Part shown: piece by piece, positions 11,108-22,716 of the stretch | Layout: every line of letters starts with the position of its first letter | Position numbering within the stretch: position 1 is the first letter of the stretch | Position numbers and translations under genes: made by a program | Notes under the pieces: generated by a model | Databases searched by the model: none | Seen by the model: only the letters and a program-made list of their open reading frames with translations | What the model was told of the DNA's origin: nothing | Source: Cepaea nemoralis | Taxonomy: Eukaryota > Mollusca > Gastropoda > Stylommatophora > Helicidae | Direction: 5' to 3' | DNA: 64,000 nucleotides | NCBI GenBank assembly: GCA_014155875.1 | Contig: JACEFZ010018349.1 | Span: forward strand, 1 to 64,000

Positions 11108-11737
11108 AAATGCATACTGCAGAAATCACACAACATTAACTAAAGTAACAAGATTGAAACCATCTAGCCTGTGAATGTTGTTTATTATCTGTTGTTTTGC
11201 GGACATTGGTGTATTTGGATGTTTCAGTAAGGGTGATAGTTGATATGTAAGTGTACTAGCTTTTTGACATGTGATTTCGATTTCTTTGTGCAATCTGCCA
11301 TCTTCTGTGATCATACTTCCAAGATATTTGAATTCTTTAACTTATTTCAGAGTTGTGCTATTTATATGTATACTTAGTGAGCCCAGCGATCTGCTAACTT
11401 GCATTACTTCAGTTTTGGCTGTGTTTATACTCATATTATATTTGCTGCATGTTGAACTCAGATTATTAATATGATTTTGTAGTCTGCCCTCATCGCTATA
11501 AAACAGACACTGACCATCTACAAATAGAAGTTCATTTATTTCCTGTGGATCAGTTGTTTCATCTGGAGTAAAGAGTTCTAAATTTTCTGAATCTGTTCTG
11601 TCAAGACTTGCTTCTTTGGATATTCTGTCCATGTAGACATTAGATAGCAGAGGAGAGAGCACACATCCCTGTCTCACTCCTGTATTGACTGTGAACATAT
11701 CTGATATACCTTCTTGTGTTCTTACTGCACTTCGGCT
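11108..11737 (-). pseudogene. LINE reverse transcriptase fragment, copy A
   Basis: RT palm to thumb on the minus strand: TGVRQGCVLSPLL, NVYMDRI, the active site, NMSINTAKTEVMQVSRS, then a frameshift and SMITEDGRLHKEIEI. The active-site motif reads LLFVDGQC, where copy B has LLFADDQC, so both catalytic aspartates of FADD are affected or displaced (the second is lost). The upstream end is interrupted by a SINE at 11749-11997 and the 3' end runs into the UTR. It is a dead copy. Confidence 0.8.
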
Positions 11738-11748
11738 CGAGTGGTACA

Positions 11749-11997
11749 CTTCATTTTTTTTGGTTGCATATCCCTTTCAGGGCGTTGCAGTCAACACCAG
11801 CATTTTTCAGCTGCTGTTGATGTACTAGGCAAGATTACGCTTAGTAGTTTGCCATTGCTTTCTGAGCGACCGTCTCACGTACCCAGTAAGTTACCGACGC
11901 GGCGAGAACCGCTACCAATTCTCGCGCACATCACGTCACTCACGAGAGTATACGAGATTACGGAGAAAGACGCTAACACCTAGGCCAGGGAGACCGA
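11749..11997 (-). mobile_element. tRNA-derived SINE (family 2) in LINE copy A
   Basis: 249 bp with an 11-bp target duplication CGAGTGGTACA (11738-11748, 11998-12008). The minus-strand head reads CTGGCCTAGGTGTTAGCGTC, a tRNA-like A box. The B-box region is decayed. The tail reads GCTGGTGTTGACTGC..CGCCCTGAAAGGG and then an A-run. The same family is seen at 27186-27428 and 44400-44632. Confidence 0.88.
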
Positions 11998-12024
11998 CGA
12001 GTGGTACATGGCTATGTCATAATC

Positions 12025-12090
12025 ATGCAAAAAATAAATAAATAAATAAAATACATAAATAAATAAAATACATAAATAAATAAAATACAG
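12025..12090. repeat. (AAAT)n tract
   Basis: A-rich tetranucleotide run AAATAAATAAAT with interspersed ACATAAAT. It is shared with copy B (27465-27505). Confidence 0.9.
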
Positions 12091-12174
12091 AGGTTCCAAG
12101 GCAGCTGACAAGGGAAATAAATGTGGACATCAGAGGACAAGCTAAACACCAACCTTAAAAAGATGTCGTGTACA

Positions 12175-12435
12175 GGTTTGTTAGTACTAATCATTTTGTT
12201 TTTCTCGCTTCGAGGCCAAGGACTTACGGACGCAATTCGTAATCCCGCATACCCGCGTTCAAAACACAGCTACAGTCGATTTGGCAGCAAACCGTCTTGC
12301 GTTGGTTTTTTTTAACGAAATGGTATGGATGCCGGTCGTTCAGAAAGCAATGGAAAACTACTGAAGGTAAACTCGCCAAGAGATCACAACAGCAAAACAT
12401 GCTGGTGTTGACTGCAACGCCCTGTAAAGGTTATT
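12175..12435 (+). mobile_element. SINE family 2, plus-strand copy (block A)
   Basis: The tail segment GCCGGTCGTTCAGAAAGCAATGG, AAACTACTGAAGG and GCTGGTGTTGACTGCAACG..CCTGTAAAGG is the same as in the minus-strand SINEs. Upstream is a region with GTTACGGAC-like and CGTTCAAAACACAG strings replacing the usual head. It is shared with copy B at 27780-28015. Target duplications were not found. Confidence 0.6.
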
Positions 12436-13044
12436 GTAACTAACTTTATTTTATTTTAATACAAGGGAAATAATTGCATCTAGGTTAAAGTCATTTTACG
12501 GATTTAGCAATCAAGGGCAACAATGATAGATTTCAATATATTTGTACTGACAGCTATTTTGCAAGAGAAGTATATATTTATTCCTGTAACAATTTTATAC
12601 ATATTCTGGAAAGTTTAAACTAAATGTTACTATCATAAAAGCTATTTACAGTTTTGAATATTAGTTGAAATTTTAGGCACCAAATTGTTGTATAATAAAA
12701 ATTGTTTAATAAATTATTTATTTCTTTATCTGCTAGGCCGCGTCTGTCTAAACAAAAACCTAGTTGCTTTGGTTTTTCTTCACAACGTATAAACCTTTCG
12801 CCACACACAATTATCTATCAATCTATCAATATTATGTTATAATGTTACATTTTATATTTATATATCATTGTTCTTTATTGCTTTAAGACAATTCCAAATA
12901 ACATATTGCTTTGGCTGTTTTAAAATTGTGGAGCATGTATAGATCATAGTACATTGCAGAATAAGATAGCTGTGTGGAGAGCGCTTATTCCTCTACGTCT
13001 GGCTTGTAGATTCCCCTTATAATCTTCATTAGTTTGGCAGGTTT
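12436..13044. other. A/T-rich non-coding end of LINE block A and flank
   Basis: 12436-12815 is collinear with 28016-28390 (for example TTTATCTGCTAGGC followed by GCGTCTGTCTAAAC). 12816-13044 has no recognised feature. Confidence 0.6.
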
Positions 13045-13165
13045 GTGTGTGCTCCTTTTGAACTCAAGCTTAGTCCCGTACACACTACTTTGAGTAGTGC
13101 TGGACTGAATTTTGCGTGTGGATTAGCTGCCTCTATTAAGTGTCCCTCACCATCAGGGTGGGGGA
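13045..13165 (-). repeat. Dispersed repeat R, copy 2
   Basis: Reverse complement contains GCTAATCCACACGCAAAATTC and AAGCTTGAGTTCAAAAGGAGC, matching 1920-2045. It is truncated relative to copies 1 and 3. Confidence 0.6.
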
Positions 13166-13566
13166 GAAAACCCAGCACTCATCTGACAAGGCTAAGTGTG
13201 CTGCAGCTCATCTTCATAGACCTCTATTCCATCACTATGACTGAAACTAAAGTATACTTCTTGTGTGTGTAAATGCATACTATATCAATATACATCTCTG
13301 CTGTGAGAAAATCAACTTGTCTGTTTTTGTATGCGGTGTAATGTAGCAGTTTGGGGTATGTCATTAATACATTATCTTAATGATAATCTGATGAAGTAGG
13401 TTGAGGCACAAGTCAACATTCTTTAAAATGTCATCACAAGAGGTACATTAAGGTTAAGGTACATTATAACAAATTGCAACAACATGAGATAACCACAAAG
13501 AAATAAGTTGGCTGTTCTAGTCTGGCACCAGAGAAAACTTCAAGACACTGTCAGGCTAGGCTGTAG

Positions 13567-13830
13567 TCAGAATGAGTCCTGGATTGGAGAGACTTTTAAG
13601 ACCTGTGCTGTGCAATTTGCAATACCACATTTGAAACAGCTCTGGTGGGGACGATTTGGAAGAAGAACATGCCGACAGGTGTGGGCAGTCATGATTGGCA
13701 TTCTCACACGGTCACCAGAGCTCGAATTAGGTCTGTGTTCTTGTTCCGACCGTACCATGCTGCCAAATCATCAAGGTATTTATCCTTTTGTCTTCCTCTT
13801 GCTAGGCAAGACAGAAGATCCCCATGGTCA
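13567..13830 (-). pseudogene. LINE ORF2 C-terminal fragment, copy 3
   Basis: Minus-strand remnant reading KYLDDLAAWYGRNKNTDL followed, after a frameshift, by DRVRMPIMTAHTCRHV. This matches the last 50 residues of the fragments at 1261-1710 and 8683-9165 (YLDGLATWHGRDRNTEL, TAHAFRH). No (TA)n tail remains. Confidence 0.7.
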
Positions 13831-13879
13831 TCCAGTCTTGAACATACAAATTCTCCTAAATCTGCATACTGTGTCCGTG

Positions 13880-14175
13880 CAGCTTGTGGTGGACAAAAGT
13901 GGGGCTAAGCAGCCATGTGCAGGACGTGATGATTCCTTGGGCGGACCAGTACCATGTTTATAGTCTGCAATTATAGAAGCCTCCTTGGGTGGCAGGGAAT
14001 GTCTGTGATCTGCCCCTGCCTTTTCTTGAAAGTCTATTGGCATGCATGCAGCTGTTCTGGCGGAATGTGCTTCAAAATAAAACGCTCAAGAATGCTGACC
14101 CGGTCAAAAGAAGCCTGTGTTGACTGAAAGTTGCAAACGCCACAATTCTGCTGTAAAATGACAACACAATTACAT
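13880..14175 (+). repeat. Third copy of the segment duplicated in 9462-11107
   Basis: Contains GCAGCCATGTGCAGGACGTGATGATTCCTTGGG, TGGCAGGGAATG, AATGCTGACCCGGTCAAAAG and a closing GAAGGAAGAAGA. It is the same module seen at 10725-11100, so this is an independent copy including the purine tail. Lower confidence applies to the exact ends. Confidence 0.6.
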
Positions 14176-14204
14176 CCAACGAAGGAAGAAGACTCGAGGA
14201 CTGA

Positions 14205-14395
14205 CAAATGGCTATATGGTCATCTCCTCTGGGAATGATGGACAAGTATAAGGAGACTCCAGTTAGTTCTTTTTGTTTTTCCCTCCAGAAAACCCTAGCA
14301 TTGAACCGAGACCATGTACAGCCAGCGATAATCTCAAACCAGGGATCGAACCAAGCCCACATCGGCTAGCTAGCACACTATCCTGTCACTTTCGG
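14205..14395 (-). mobile_element. tRNA-like SINE (family 3)
   Basis: The minus strand starts near 14395 with GTGACAGGATAGTGTGCTAG (A-box position) and has the B box GGTTCGATCCCT at 14352-14341. A tRNA-like head without a tRNA fold suggests a SINE. The 3' end and target duplication were not resolved. Confidence 0.55.
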
Positions 14396-14939
14396 TATCC
14401 ATTATCACAACGGTGACATTTTAGTATACATCTTTACCAAGACTAATCCAAAACAAACATCTGGCAAATGTTTAATCAAATATACAATTTGTATTTTTAC
14501 AGAATGCGCAATTAAATATAAGAAACTACATCCGTTTAAAAACAATGGTTCTGTGTTCAACAGGCTACATTAAATTCAAAAGTAATGTGGTTCGTCAATT
14601 TAGTCTGTGCTCACGTGTTAATTGGAAAAGTTGGTCATCCAGAGCAGTGGTTCCCAACATGTGGATCACAGCCCCAACCAAGGTGGTTATGATAATTAAA
14701 GATGCAATGATTCAAAAAAAAAAAAAAAAAAAAAAAACAAACACGCACACACAATGCTATGTGGAAGTATAAATGCCTGTTTTATTTGCTTCAAATGATG
14801 ATTCAACCCTTATAGATAAGGGCGGAAAAAAGGAGGAAAAAAAATCAACTCCTTCCATCCCAATGTATTAATTATTGGATGCTTGCTTTAAAAGCACTTG
14901 ATATGCTATACTACCACCATTACTAAGATTATCATTTTA

Positions 14940-14940
<1 letters not shown>
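14396..14940. other. Non-coding, with A-run and (CA)n
   Basis: Contains a lone hAT-like end (GCAGTGGTTCCCAAC at 14645), an A23 tract with CA repeats (14715-14753), and the module GTGGAAGTATAAATGC...ATAAGGG that recurs at 19487-19580. Confidence 0.5.
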
Positions 14941-15013
<73 letters not shown>

Positions 15014-15020
15014 CATTATT
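14941..15020. repeat. (ATT)n microsatellite
   Basis: About 75 bp of ATT units; the sister tract is at 19690-19770 in the same repeat context. Confidence 0.95.
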
Positions 15021-15049
15021 ATTATTACTATCATTATCCTACCTTATTA

Positions 15050-16460
15050 TTCTTAGTATCATTAATGTTATAAGAATTATTGATATCATCATTATTATTT
15101 TACAACTTCATCTCCCTTGTGCCCTCTTTTGCTTTTGGTTTGTTGCCTTTGCTACTATCCCCACTGGTCGGTTCAAACATTTGTCCTGCCTGTACCATCA
15201 TTAAGAGTGGTCATGAGGGCATTGGTGGAGTGGAACCAATTGGTGAGAGCGTGGCAAAGTAAACAAAAATGTAAAGATTTCCCTTTCTCTTTGTCACCCC
15301 CTTTGAATCATGTGAGTGAGCGTTGAATGAATGAATACAAAATCACATATGGTTACCAAACCAATGATACTGAAAATATTTGTGTTAATACAAATGCTTG
15401 TTTATTTTTTTTTTTTTTTAAGAGAGAGAGAGCAAAGGGGGGAAAATATGAATGAACCCTTACAGTTAATGGGGGGAAAAAGGAGGAAAATAACCAACCC
15501 ATTTTACTCCAACTATTATTATAAACTGCAGTTTGCATTTGTATGTACCTGCTATGCTATGTTAACACCATTCCAAAGAAAATCATCCTAGCAAATGGAA
15601 TCACATGTTGTAAAAATGTTATCATTTTCATAACTATTATTACCATTGCTGTTTTTTTTTATAATTGCTGTTATTACCCTCAGTATGTCTCTTCTTGTCA
15701 TTATTATTATTGTCATCATTAGTAATAAAACAAAAACCCATTTCCCATGTGCCCCCCCTCCCCGCTCATGGTTGTTGTTGCCTTTGCTGATACCCACACC
15801 AGTTTGGTTCAAATATTTATCCTGCCTTTACCATCATTACCCAGAGAGTGGTGATGAAGGCATTGGTGGAGTTGATCCAATTGGTGAGAGGGTGACAAGG
15901 GAAACAAAAATGGAAAGTTTTATCCTTCTCCCTATCTACCCCCTTCACATGTAAATATGTCCAATGAATAAAATATGCACACGTCACATACACGCCCACA
16001 TGCAACGCTCCGTAAACACACCTACACAAATACTAAATACACAGAACGCATGAAACAACACAAACATTATAAATGCAACCACTACCATTTCTGACTTGTA
16101 AACCCGGATACTGTTTACACCTCCCATTTCCACCATCTTGATACTGTTTGTTGTGTTGATGCTGCTGCCGCCCTCTCCGATTGGTTTAAAATTTTATACT
16201 GCCAGTTTCATCATTACCGAGTGGTGGTGATGGTAGTGGTGGTTTTGGAGCCGACAGGAGAGGGAGGCGACAGGGGAAATAATATCGGTGCACTATCATC
16301 ATGCTGTTGTTTCTGTAAGGTTTTACCCTACAACAAATTCAATGTAGAAATGTTAAAATGTATAAAATATTTGTATTTTTTGCGCATATGTCACCTACAC
16401 GTCCACATGCAACGCTCTGTAAAAACACAAACAATACACTTTGCAACGATTTTAACACTC
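15050..16460 (+). repeat. Dispersed copies of the 267-bp repeat and companion modules
   Basis: Single, diverged copies of the unit tandemly arrayed at 19790-21125: near 15100-15300 (ACAACTTCATCTCCC, GGTTTGTTGCC, GGGCATTGGTGGAGTGGAACC), near 15720-15960, and a decayed one near 16100-16290. Between them are companion modules (AATCACATATGGTTACCAAACC, GCAAATGGAATCACA) also present at 19430-19680 and 21320-21580. Confidence 0.7.
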
Positions 16461-16863
16461 AATAAAAGTAATAAAAAAAAACACACACACACAATGCTGA
16501 AACATCGTCGATACACACAACCTCACAGACGCATTCAGGCAAACACACCCCGACAGCAGAGAAACGACATACACAAACAAAGCACACAACAGATCATTCA
16601 GATTAGATAAATTCTACACACCCGCAACACACCACATCATAAAAACCCAACACCTACGAGAAACACTAGACTTCACAGACCACAAAGGTATACTAGTACA
16701 CATTAGCCCAAACAGCACATACACGTAGCCACACAGGCGTTCACCTCATTGGAAGTTTAATTGCACACTTCTGAAAGACACAGGATATGTACAATATATT
16801 ACACAGCTCATACACACTTACACAGACAATATACCGACTGAGAACATCACACAATACTGGGAC

Positions 16864-17853
16864 TTGCTAAAAAACACGATACGAAGCAGAACGCAACATA
16901 TAGCAACCATGATCCCCAAAGACAGACTAAGACAGGTGCGTATTATACAGACAGCCATACGACCTACAAAACAGACAGACAGAGATGCACTTCATTTACA
17001 CACACTTGAAGCACAGCTAGAAGAACACCAACAACACAGATATATGGGTGCTCTTCTTAGAACAAAGCTCAACACAATTACACAAGAGACAGCCAGTACA
17101 CAGTACATTGCAATAGAGCAGAATATACAGCATAGGAGACAAATCAGCAAAATATCAGACATGCAGGGAAACATGCAAACAGAAACACCACACATAGGGA
17201 CCGCTTTCCAGCAACACTACACACATCTATTCACAGCAGAGGCAGTAGACACACAGATACAAGACAACTTCTTACAGTACACAAAGAAATTACCTGACAC
17301 AGACAGAGAAACACTGGACACAGAACTGACACTGACAGACATAACACAGGCACTGAGCACACTAAACAAAGACAAAACTCCAGGACCAGACGGTTTGACA
17401 GTAGATTTCTACCAACATTTCTTTCCTATCCTAGGCAATCTTCTCCTCAAAGTCTATCAGGAAGCCTTTGACAAACAACAATTACCTGAAAGCTGTAACA
17501 TGTCCTACATCACAATCATACGCAAAGACAACACCGACAAAACACAACTGAAGAACTACAGACCAATTTCCTTACTCAACACAGACTATAAGATACTTGC
17601 CAAATCACCCACCAACAAACTCAAACCTTTCATGCCAACACTCATACACCCCGACCAACAGTGCAGTGTCAAAGACAGAAATATACAGAACCACAACCAC
17701 CTCATTAGAGACATAATCAGCTACACACATAGGAAAGACTGTCCATCCTCCATCTTGTCCTTGGATCAAGAGAAGGCTTTCGACAGAATTTCCCACACTT
17801 ACCTGCATAGGACACTAGAACACTGTAACATAGGAGAGTACTACAGGCAGTAG
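16864..17853 (+). pseudogene. Tx1/L1-like LINE reverse transcriptase, N-terminal half
   Basis: 329 codons covering the linker after the endonuclease and RT blocks up to the first catalytic aspartate. Visible motifs are LNKDKTPGPDGLTVDFY (finger region, GPDG), QLKNYRPISLLNTDYKILAK (NYRPISLL) and ILSLDQEKAFDRISHTYL (D of block A). The frame stops at TAG 17851 where the palm should continue, and it resumes at once in the next open segment. The arrangement resembles L1/Tx1 ORF2 rather than the RTE, CR1 or I types in this window. Confidence 0.78.
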
Positions 17854-17862
17854 ATACAGATC

Positions 17863-18357
17863 TTGTACAAAAATCCTGAGAGCAAAGTGTTGGTGAACCA
17901 TTCACTGACAGCTAGCTTCAGACTCACGAGATCTGTAAGACAGGGATGTCCCTTATCACCACTACTGTACGTGCTCACCTTAGAGCCTTTACTAGAGAAG
18001 ATAAGACAGGACACTAGTATTAAAGGAACCTTCCTGCATGGGATCGGAGAGCAGAAGCTCGTCGCTTATGCAGATGACACTGCCTTCTTTCTCACTAGCA
18101 ACATCTCAATAAGGAACATACTCCACACCTTTATCCATGTTGATAAAGGCAGTGGAGCCAAAGTAAATATACAGAAATCACAAATAATGGGCCTGGGAAA
18201 GTGGAAACAAAAGTCTGATTTCCCTCCAGACCTGAGACACACAGACACCATGAAGTTGTATGGGATCACATTTGCATGTGATCCCACAAAAACACACAGA
18301 CAGACATGGCACTCACTGACCGAACAGATCACAGACATGTTACACAGGTATAGGTAA
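17863..18357 (+). pseudogene. Tx1/L1-like LINE reverse transcriptase, C-terminal half
   Basis: Direct continuation of the previous entry after a stop. It contains VRQGCPLSPLLYVLTLEPLL (block B), VAYADDTAFFL with an intact YADD at 18067-18078, and VDKGSGAKVNIQKSQIMGLG (block after the active site). The frame is lost near 18357, and the thumb region continues with stops until 18860. The catalytic motif is preserved but the protein is broken. Confidence 0.8.
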
Positions 18358-18866
18358 AAACATCCACAATATTTGGTAGAAGCACAATAGTCAACACATA
18401 CATAATACCCAAAATATTATACTTAGCGACAGTACTAGACCCTCTCAAACAGACCGTCACAAACATAAACATACAAATCAGACGCTTTCATCTTCACCAA
18501 CACAATACACAGCATAAAACACAAAACACTCATACAGACCAAAAAACAGGGGGGATTTCACTACAGGACATCCACACAAAAATACTGTCACTTAGAATCA
18601 GTCACATAGGTAAAATCATCAGACATCCAGAACAACATAGATTAGCTTTATATTGTATAGCACACAACATAAATCACCTCACACCTCTTAATAATGCAAC
18701 TGCACACTACTAGGGAACACTGCTGACATTCTACCAGACATGCATACAGGCAATACAAGGACATGAACAGTTAATACAGCAAACAACACACACAATATAC
18801 AAACAGTTAGTTAGAGAGCAAGCACCATCACTGAAACTTAGGATTAAAAGAGGACACAAATACTTC

Positions 18867-19274
18867 ATGTCTGACTTCACATGCACCTTTTCAAACCTAC
18901 ACAACAAACACATAACACCAAAAGCTAGGGAAATCACATATAGACTGTTATACAATATGACACCGACAACACAGACAGAAGCATACAAATTCAAACAAAT
19001 ATCACAGTGTCAGCTATGTAGAAATAAAACAACAGAGACAGAGGAACACATTTATTATACATGTCCAACAATTACAGCCATACGCGCAACACTCAAACAC
19101 CTCATACAAACGCACACAGGCAAACAAACCGACATATATAAAGCAATTTTTCTCAACACTATACCAAAATCAGCAAAAGACATACATACAAAACTACTGA
19201 CAGCTCTTTCTTACTATAGATATCTCATATGGATATGTAGAAACTCAGCTAGATACAAACACCTGCACATATAA
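18867..19274 (+). pseudogene. Tx1/L1-like LINE C-terminal zinc-binding segment
   Basis: 135 codons with ITYRLLYNMTPT and the CCHC-type motif CQLCRNKTTETEEHIYYTCP, the conserved zinc-binding region after the RT thumb in L1/Tx1 ORF2 proteins. It ends at a TAA near 19272, which is probably the natural end of ORF2. Confidence 0.7.
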
Positions 19275-19688
19275 CACACACTTAATATCATTTATGTACA
19301 CGCACAAAATATCACAACTGTTTCCAGAGTAAATCATATGTATTCTTCTTTATTGTATTACAAATTTGGTATACATGAGTGCGAGATAGAAAGAAGAAAC
19401 TGTGAGTGAATGGTGAGTGAATGATTATTAAAAAATCACATATGGTCACCAAGACCAATGGAAATTCCCTTTATGTAAAGAATAGTGGAAGTATAAATGC
19501 TTGTTTATTTGCTTCAAAATGAGGATTTAACCCTTATAGATAAGGGGGAAAAGAAAAAAGGAGAAAAGAAAATCAACTCCTTCCATTCCAAATTACTATT
19601 TATGGAATGTTTGCTTTAAATGCACTTGTTGTGCTATACTACCACCACTACTAAGATTATCACTTTAGTAAATAGAATCACATATCTA

Positions 19689-19689
<1 letters not shown>

Positions 19690-19757
<68 letters not shown>

Positions 19758-19770
19758 TATTATTATCATT
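19690..19770. repeat. (ATT)n microsatellite
   Basis: About 80 bp of ATT units. Confidence 0.95.
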
Positions 19771-19789
19771 ATTATTTTACTATCATTAT

Positions 19790-21125
19790 CTTACCCTTAT
19801 TATCTTTAGTATCATTAATTTTATAAGTATTAATGATATCATCATTATTAATTTACAACTTCATCTCCCTATGTTCCCCCTTTGCTTAAGGTTTGTTGCT
19901 TTTGCTACTACCCCCACTAGATTGTTTCAAACATTTGTCCTGCCTGTACCATCATTAGAGTGGTCATGAGGGCATTGGTGGAGTGAAACCAGTGGTGGGG
20001 GTGTAGCGAAGGGAAACAAAAATGTAAAGATTCCCCCTTTTCTTTGTATTCAGTATTTACCTTATTATCCTTAGTATCATTAATTTTATAAGTATTATTG
20101 ATATCATCATTATTATTTTACAACTTCATCTCCCCTGTTCCCCCCTTCGCTTATGGTTTGTTGCCTTTGCTACTACCCCCACTGGTTGGTTCAAACATTT
20201 ATTCTGCCTGGTACCATCATTACCAGGGTGGTCATGAGGGCATTGGTGGAGTGGAACCAATTGGTGAGAGTGTAGTGAGGGAAACAAAAATGTAAAGACT
20301 TCCCCTTTTCCTTGTATTCAGTACTTACCTTATTATCCTTAGTATCATTAATTTTATAAGTATTACTGATATCATCATTAGTATTTTACAATTTCATCTC
20401 CCCTGTGCCCCCCCCCCTGCTTATGGTTTGTTGCTTTTGCTACTACCCCCACTGGTTGGTTCAAACATTTATCCTGCCTGTACCATCATTACAGGGTGGA
20501 TCATGAGGGACATTGGTGGAGTGGAACCAATTGGTGGGAGTGTAGTGAGGGAAACAAAATGTAAAGATTTCCCCTTTTCTTTGTATTCAGTATTTACCTT
20601 ATTATCCTTAGTATCATTAATGTTACAAGTATTATTGATATTATCATTATTAATTTACAACTTCATCTCCCCTGTGCCCCCCTTTGCTTATGGTTTGTTG
20701 CCTTTGCTACTACCCCCACTGGTTGGTTCAAATATTTATCCTGCCTGTGCCATCATTACCAGGGTGGTCATGATAGCATTGGTGGAGTGACACAATTGGT
20801 GGGAGGGTAGCGAGGGAAACAAAAATGCAAAGAATTCCCCTTTTCTTTGCATTCAGTATTTACCTTATTATCCTTAGTATCATTAATTTTATAAGTATTA
20901 TTAAAATTATCATTAGTATTTTACATCTTCATCTCCCCTGTGCCCCCCCCCCTTGCTAATAGTTTGTTGACTTTGCTACTACCCCACTGGTAGGTTCAAA
21001 CATTTATCCTGCCTGTACCATCACTACCAGTGTGGTCATGAGGGCATTGTGGAGTGGAACCAATTGATGAGAGGGTGGCAAGGGAAACTAAAATGTAAAG
21101 ATTTCCCCTTTTCTTTGTTACCCCC
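19790..21125 (+). repeat. Tandem array of a 267-bp unit, five copies
   Basis: Five units, marked by ACA(A/T)CTTCATCTCCC-type starts at about 19855, 20120, 20388, 20657 and 20923 (spacing 265-269). Each unit has a C-run, GGTTTGTTGCCTTTGCTACT, GGGCATTGGTGGAGTGGAAC and TACCTTATTATCCTTAGTATC. No ORF is conserved across units. Single copies occur at 15.1-16.3 kb, and a partial one at 28390-28498. Confidence 0.88.
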
Positions 21126-21129
21126 CATT

Positions 21130-21640
21130 CACATATAAATGTGTTCAAGGAAAGGAATATGCTAATGGGTAAATTTCCTATGTTGTAAACACAAAATATC
21201 ACAGATATCTCCAGAGTAAACACAAGTACTCTTCTTTATGATGTTAAAATTTTTAGTATACATGAGTGCGAGAAAGAAACAGGAAAATGTGAGTGAATGT
21301 TGAAGGAATGAATGCAAAACCACATATGGTTACCAAACCATTGAGATTGTAAATATTTGTGCTAATACAAATGCTTGTTTTACTTTTTTACAAAAAAAAA
21401 AAAGGAAAAGGTAAAAAGGAATAAACCCTTACAAATAAGACCAAAAAAAAAAAAATCAAGGAGAAAAAGATAACCAACTCCTTTACTTCTACTATTATTG
21501 AACATTGCATGTTGCAATTGTATGTACCTGCTATGGTATGCTAACATCATTCCTAGGAAAATCATTCTAGCAAATGGAATCACAGGATGAGGTTCATGTC
21601 ATCATCGTGAGGAGTACTCATATATATACACGTATTGCCC
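21130..21640. other. Companion modules of the repeat field
   Basis: Contains copies of modules seen at 15.3-15.6 kb and 19.3-19.6 kb (GTATACATGAGTGCGAG, CACATATGGTTACCAAACC, GCAAATGGAATCACA) and short A-runs. No gene. Confidence 0.55.
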
Positions 21641-22590
21641 GGTACTTGATTCCCTGCATGAAGCCATGGATATGGACAAGGGTCATAGACTAAGACGAGG
21701 CAGGTCCTGGATGGCACAGGCAGAAATATCTATACGTCAGGTGTGTGATCTGGAGACCATCAATCGTGAACAAGAGTGGGTTGAAATTCCGGAAGACATG
21801 ACGAACTGGCACAATGTAATAGTAACCCTGGATCGTGAGTGCAGAGAATGGGCAGCGGGCCGCACTGAGTTTGAAGTGCAACAGCTGATCCAGAGTAACA
21901 CACATCAAGGTGACATAGTCATCTACACCGATGAGTCATTGGTGAGAAACAGACATAGTGGCTGGGGCTTTATTGCAAAGGCTAATGGGACGAGTCTTGA
22001 AAAAGGAGAGTCTGGCATATGAGACTACGACCTCCAGCATGAGAATGGAGGTGGAAGCAGTAACAGCGGCATTCCGTTGGTTAGAGGAGACTACTGCAAC
22101 ACACGTTGTATTCATTACGGATTCAAAGAGTATGCTTAGTAAGGTGGAGAAAGGAATGTTTCGTGTGGAATGGCTATCGTCGCTTCAGAGGTCACAGATT
22201 AGTGAGAATTGTATGGATATTTGCCCTGGCCATGCGGGGTGTACGGGGGAATGAACAGGCTCATAGGCTAGCAGGGAAGGCACCTCTTGTGGAATTTTGC
22301 CTGTGGACAAGTGGGAGGTGGTCGTGCTCTTGTACGACCAGGTGGAGAAGGCGGAGGAACATATTGAGAACCCATATGTGGAAAGAATGAGATTGCGGTG
22401 GGATCGGCAGAGGGTTCTGGAAGAATCTCAAAACTGAGAGGAAGACCAGGAGAACTTTTAAATCAGATAGCGGTGGGAACGATTAGTAGTATGACTCTTC
22501 GCTGGCTGTTGAACGAGGGGACGGAGCACGTATGGGAATGTCCTGAGTGCAGTGATGTCGGTTCTTAACTCAACTCAACTCAACTTGTGT
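21640..22590 (+). pseudogene. RNase H LINE fragment, copy 2
   Basis: Homologue of 4277-5252. 21666-22022 encodes LRRGRSWMAQAEISI, IVIYTDESLVRNRHSGWGF (first aspartate). After a frameshift comes MRMEVEAVTAAFRWLEE (glutamate), VFITDSKSMLSKVE (second aspartate) and, in another frame, ICPGHAGCTG..NEQAHRLAGKA. The terminal region reads TEHVWECPECSDVGS. RNase H would remove the RNA strand after reverse transcription. The element ends in (CAACT)n near 22566-22586. RT upstream is missing, so it is 5'-truncated. Confidence 0.78.
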
Positions 22591-22716
22591 CTGTGCCGCC
22601 ATCTGGCTAGTTAGTCGGCGGATTGTCCTTTGTGCCCGTCTCCTCTGGTGGTTTGTTTAGTTAGTGAAGGTTCCTGGCTCATCTGGCTTGACTGGTTGCA
22701 GTCCTTATAAGGACTT

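Larger units (their letters stand above)
9263..12815 (-). mobile_element. LINE block, copy A (with nested inserts)
   Basis: Minus-strand LINE remnant. Its 3' UTR is at 9461-9263, its RT at 11737-11108, and upstream sequence runs from 11998 to about 12815. It is collinear with copy B (24328-28390), sharing the 3' UTR, RT, a SINE at the same site and the A/T-rich upstream part. Copy A alone contains the 1646-bp insertion 9462-11107. The 3' end abuts (TA)n. Confidence 0.8.
16495..19280 (+). mobile_element. Tx1/L1-like LINE, decayed
   Basis: A LINE of about 2.8 kb lying within the repeat field. The endonuclease is almost gone (fragments before 16860), RT is in two frames (16864-17853, 17863-18357) and a zinc-binding C-terminus is at 18867-19274. 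The coding strand is strikingly rich in A and C (ACACA, CAGACA words) compared with other LINEs here. It starts beside an A9(CA)n tract. Exact ends and target duplication were not resolved. Confidence 0.7.

Noticed and set aside
10186..11129. Several 60-103 codon ORFs in the 1646-bp insertion
   Set aside because: They do not correspond between the two internal module copies and show no domain.
14645..14660. hAT-like terminus CAGTGGTTCCCAAC
   Set aside because: No matching inverted end or 8-bp duplication was found nearby; at most a truncated MITE.
19790..21125. CRISPR-like array
   Set aside because: Units of 267 bp repeat end to end without unique spacers, in eukaryotic transposon-rich DNA.
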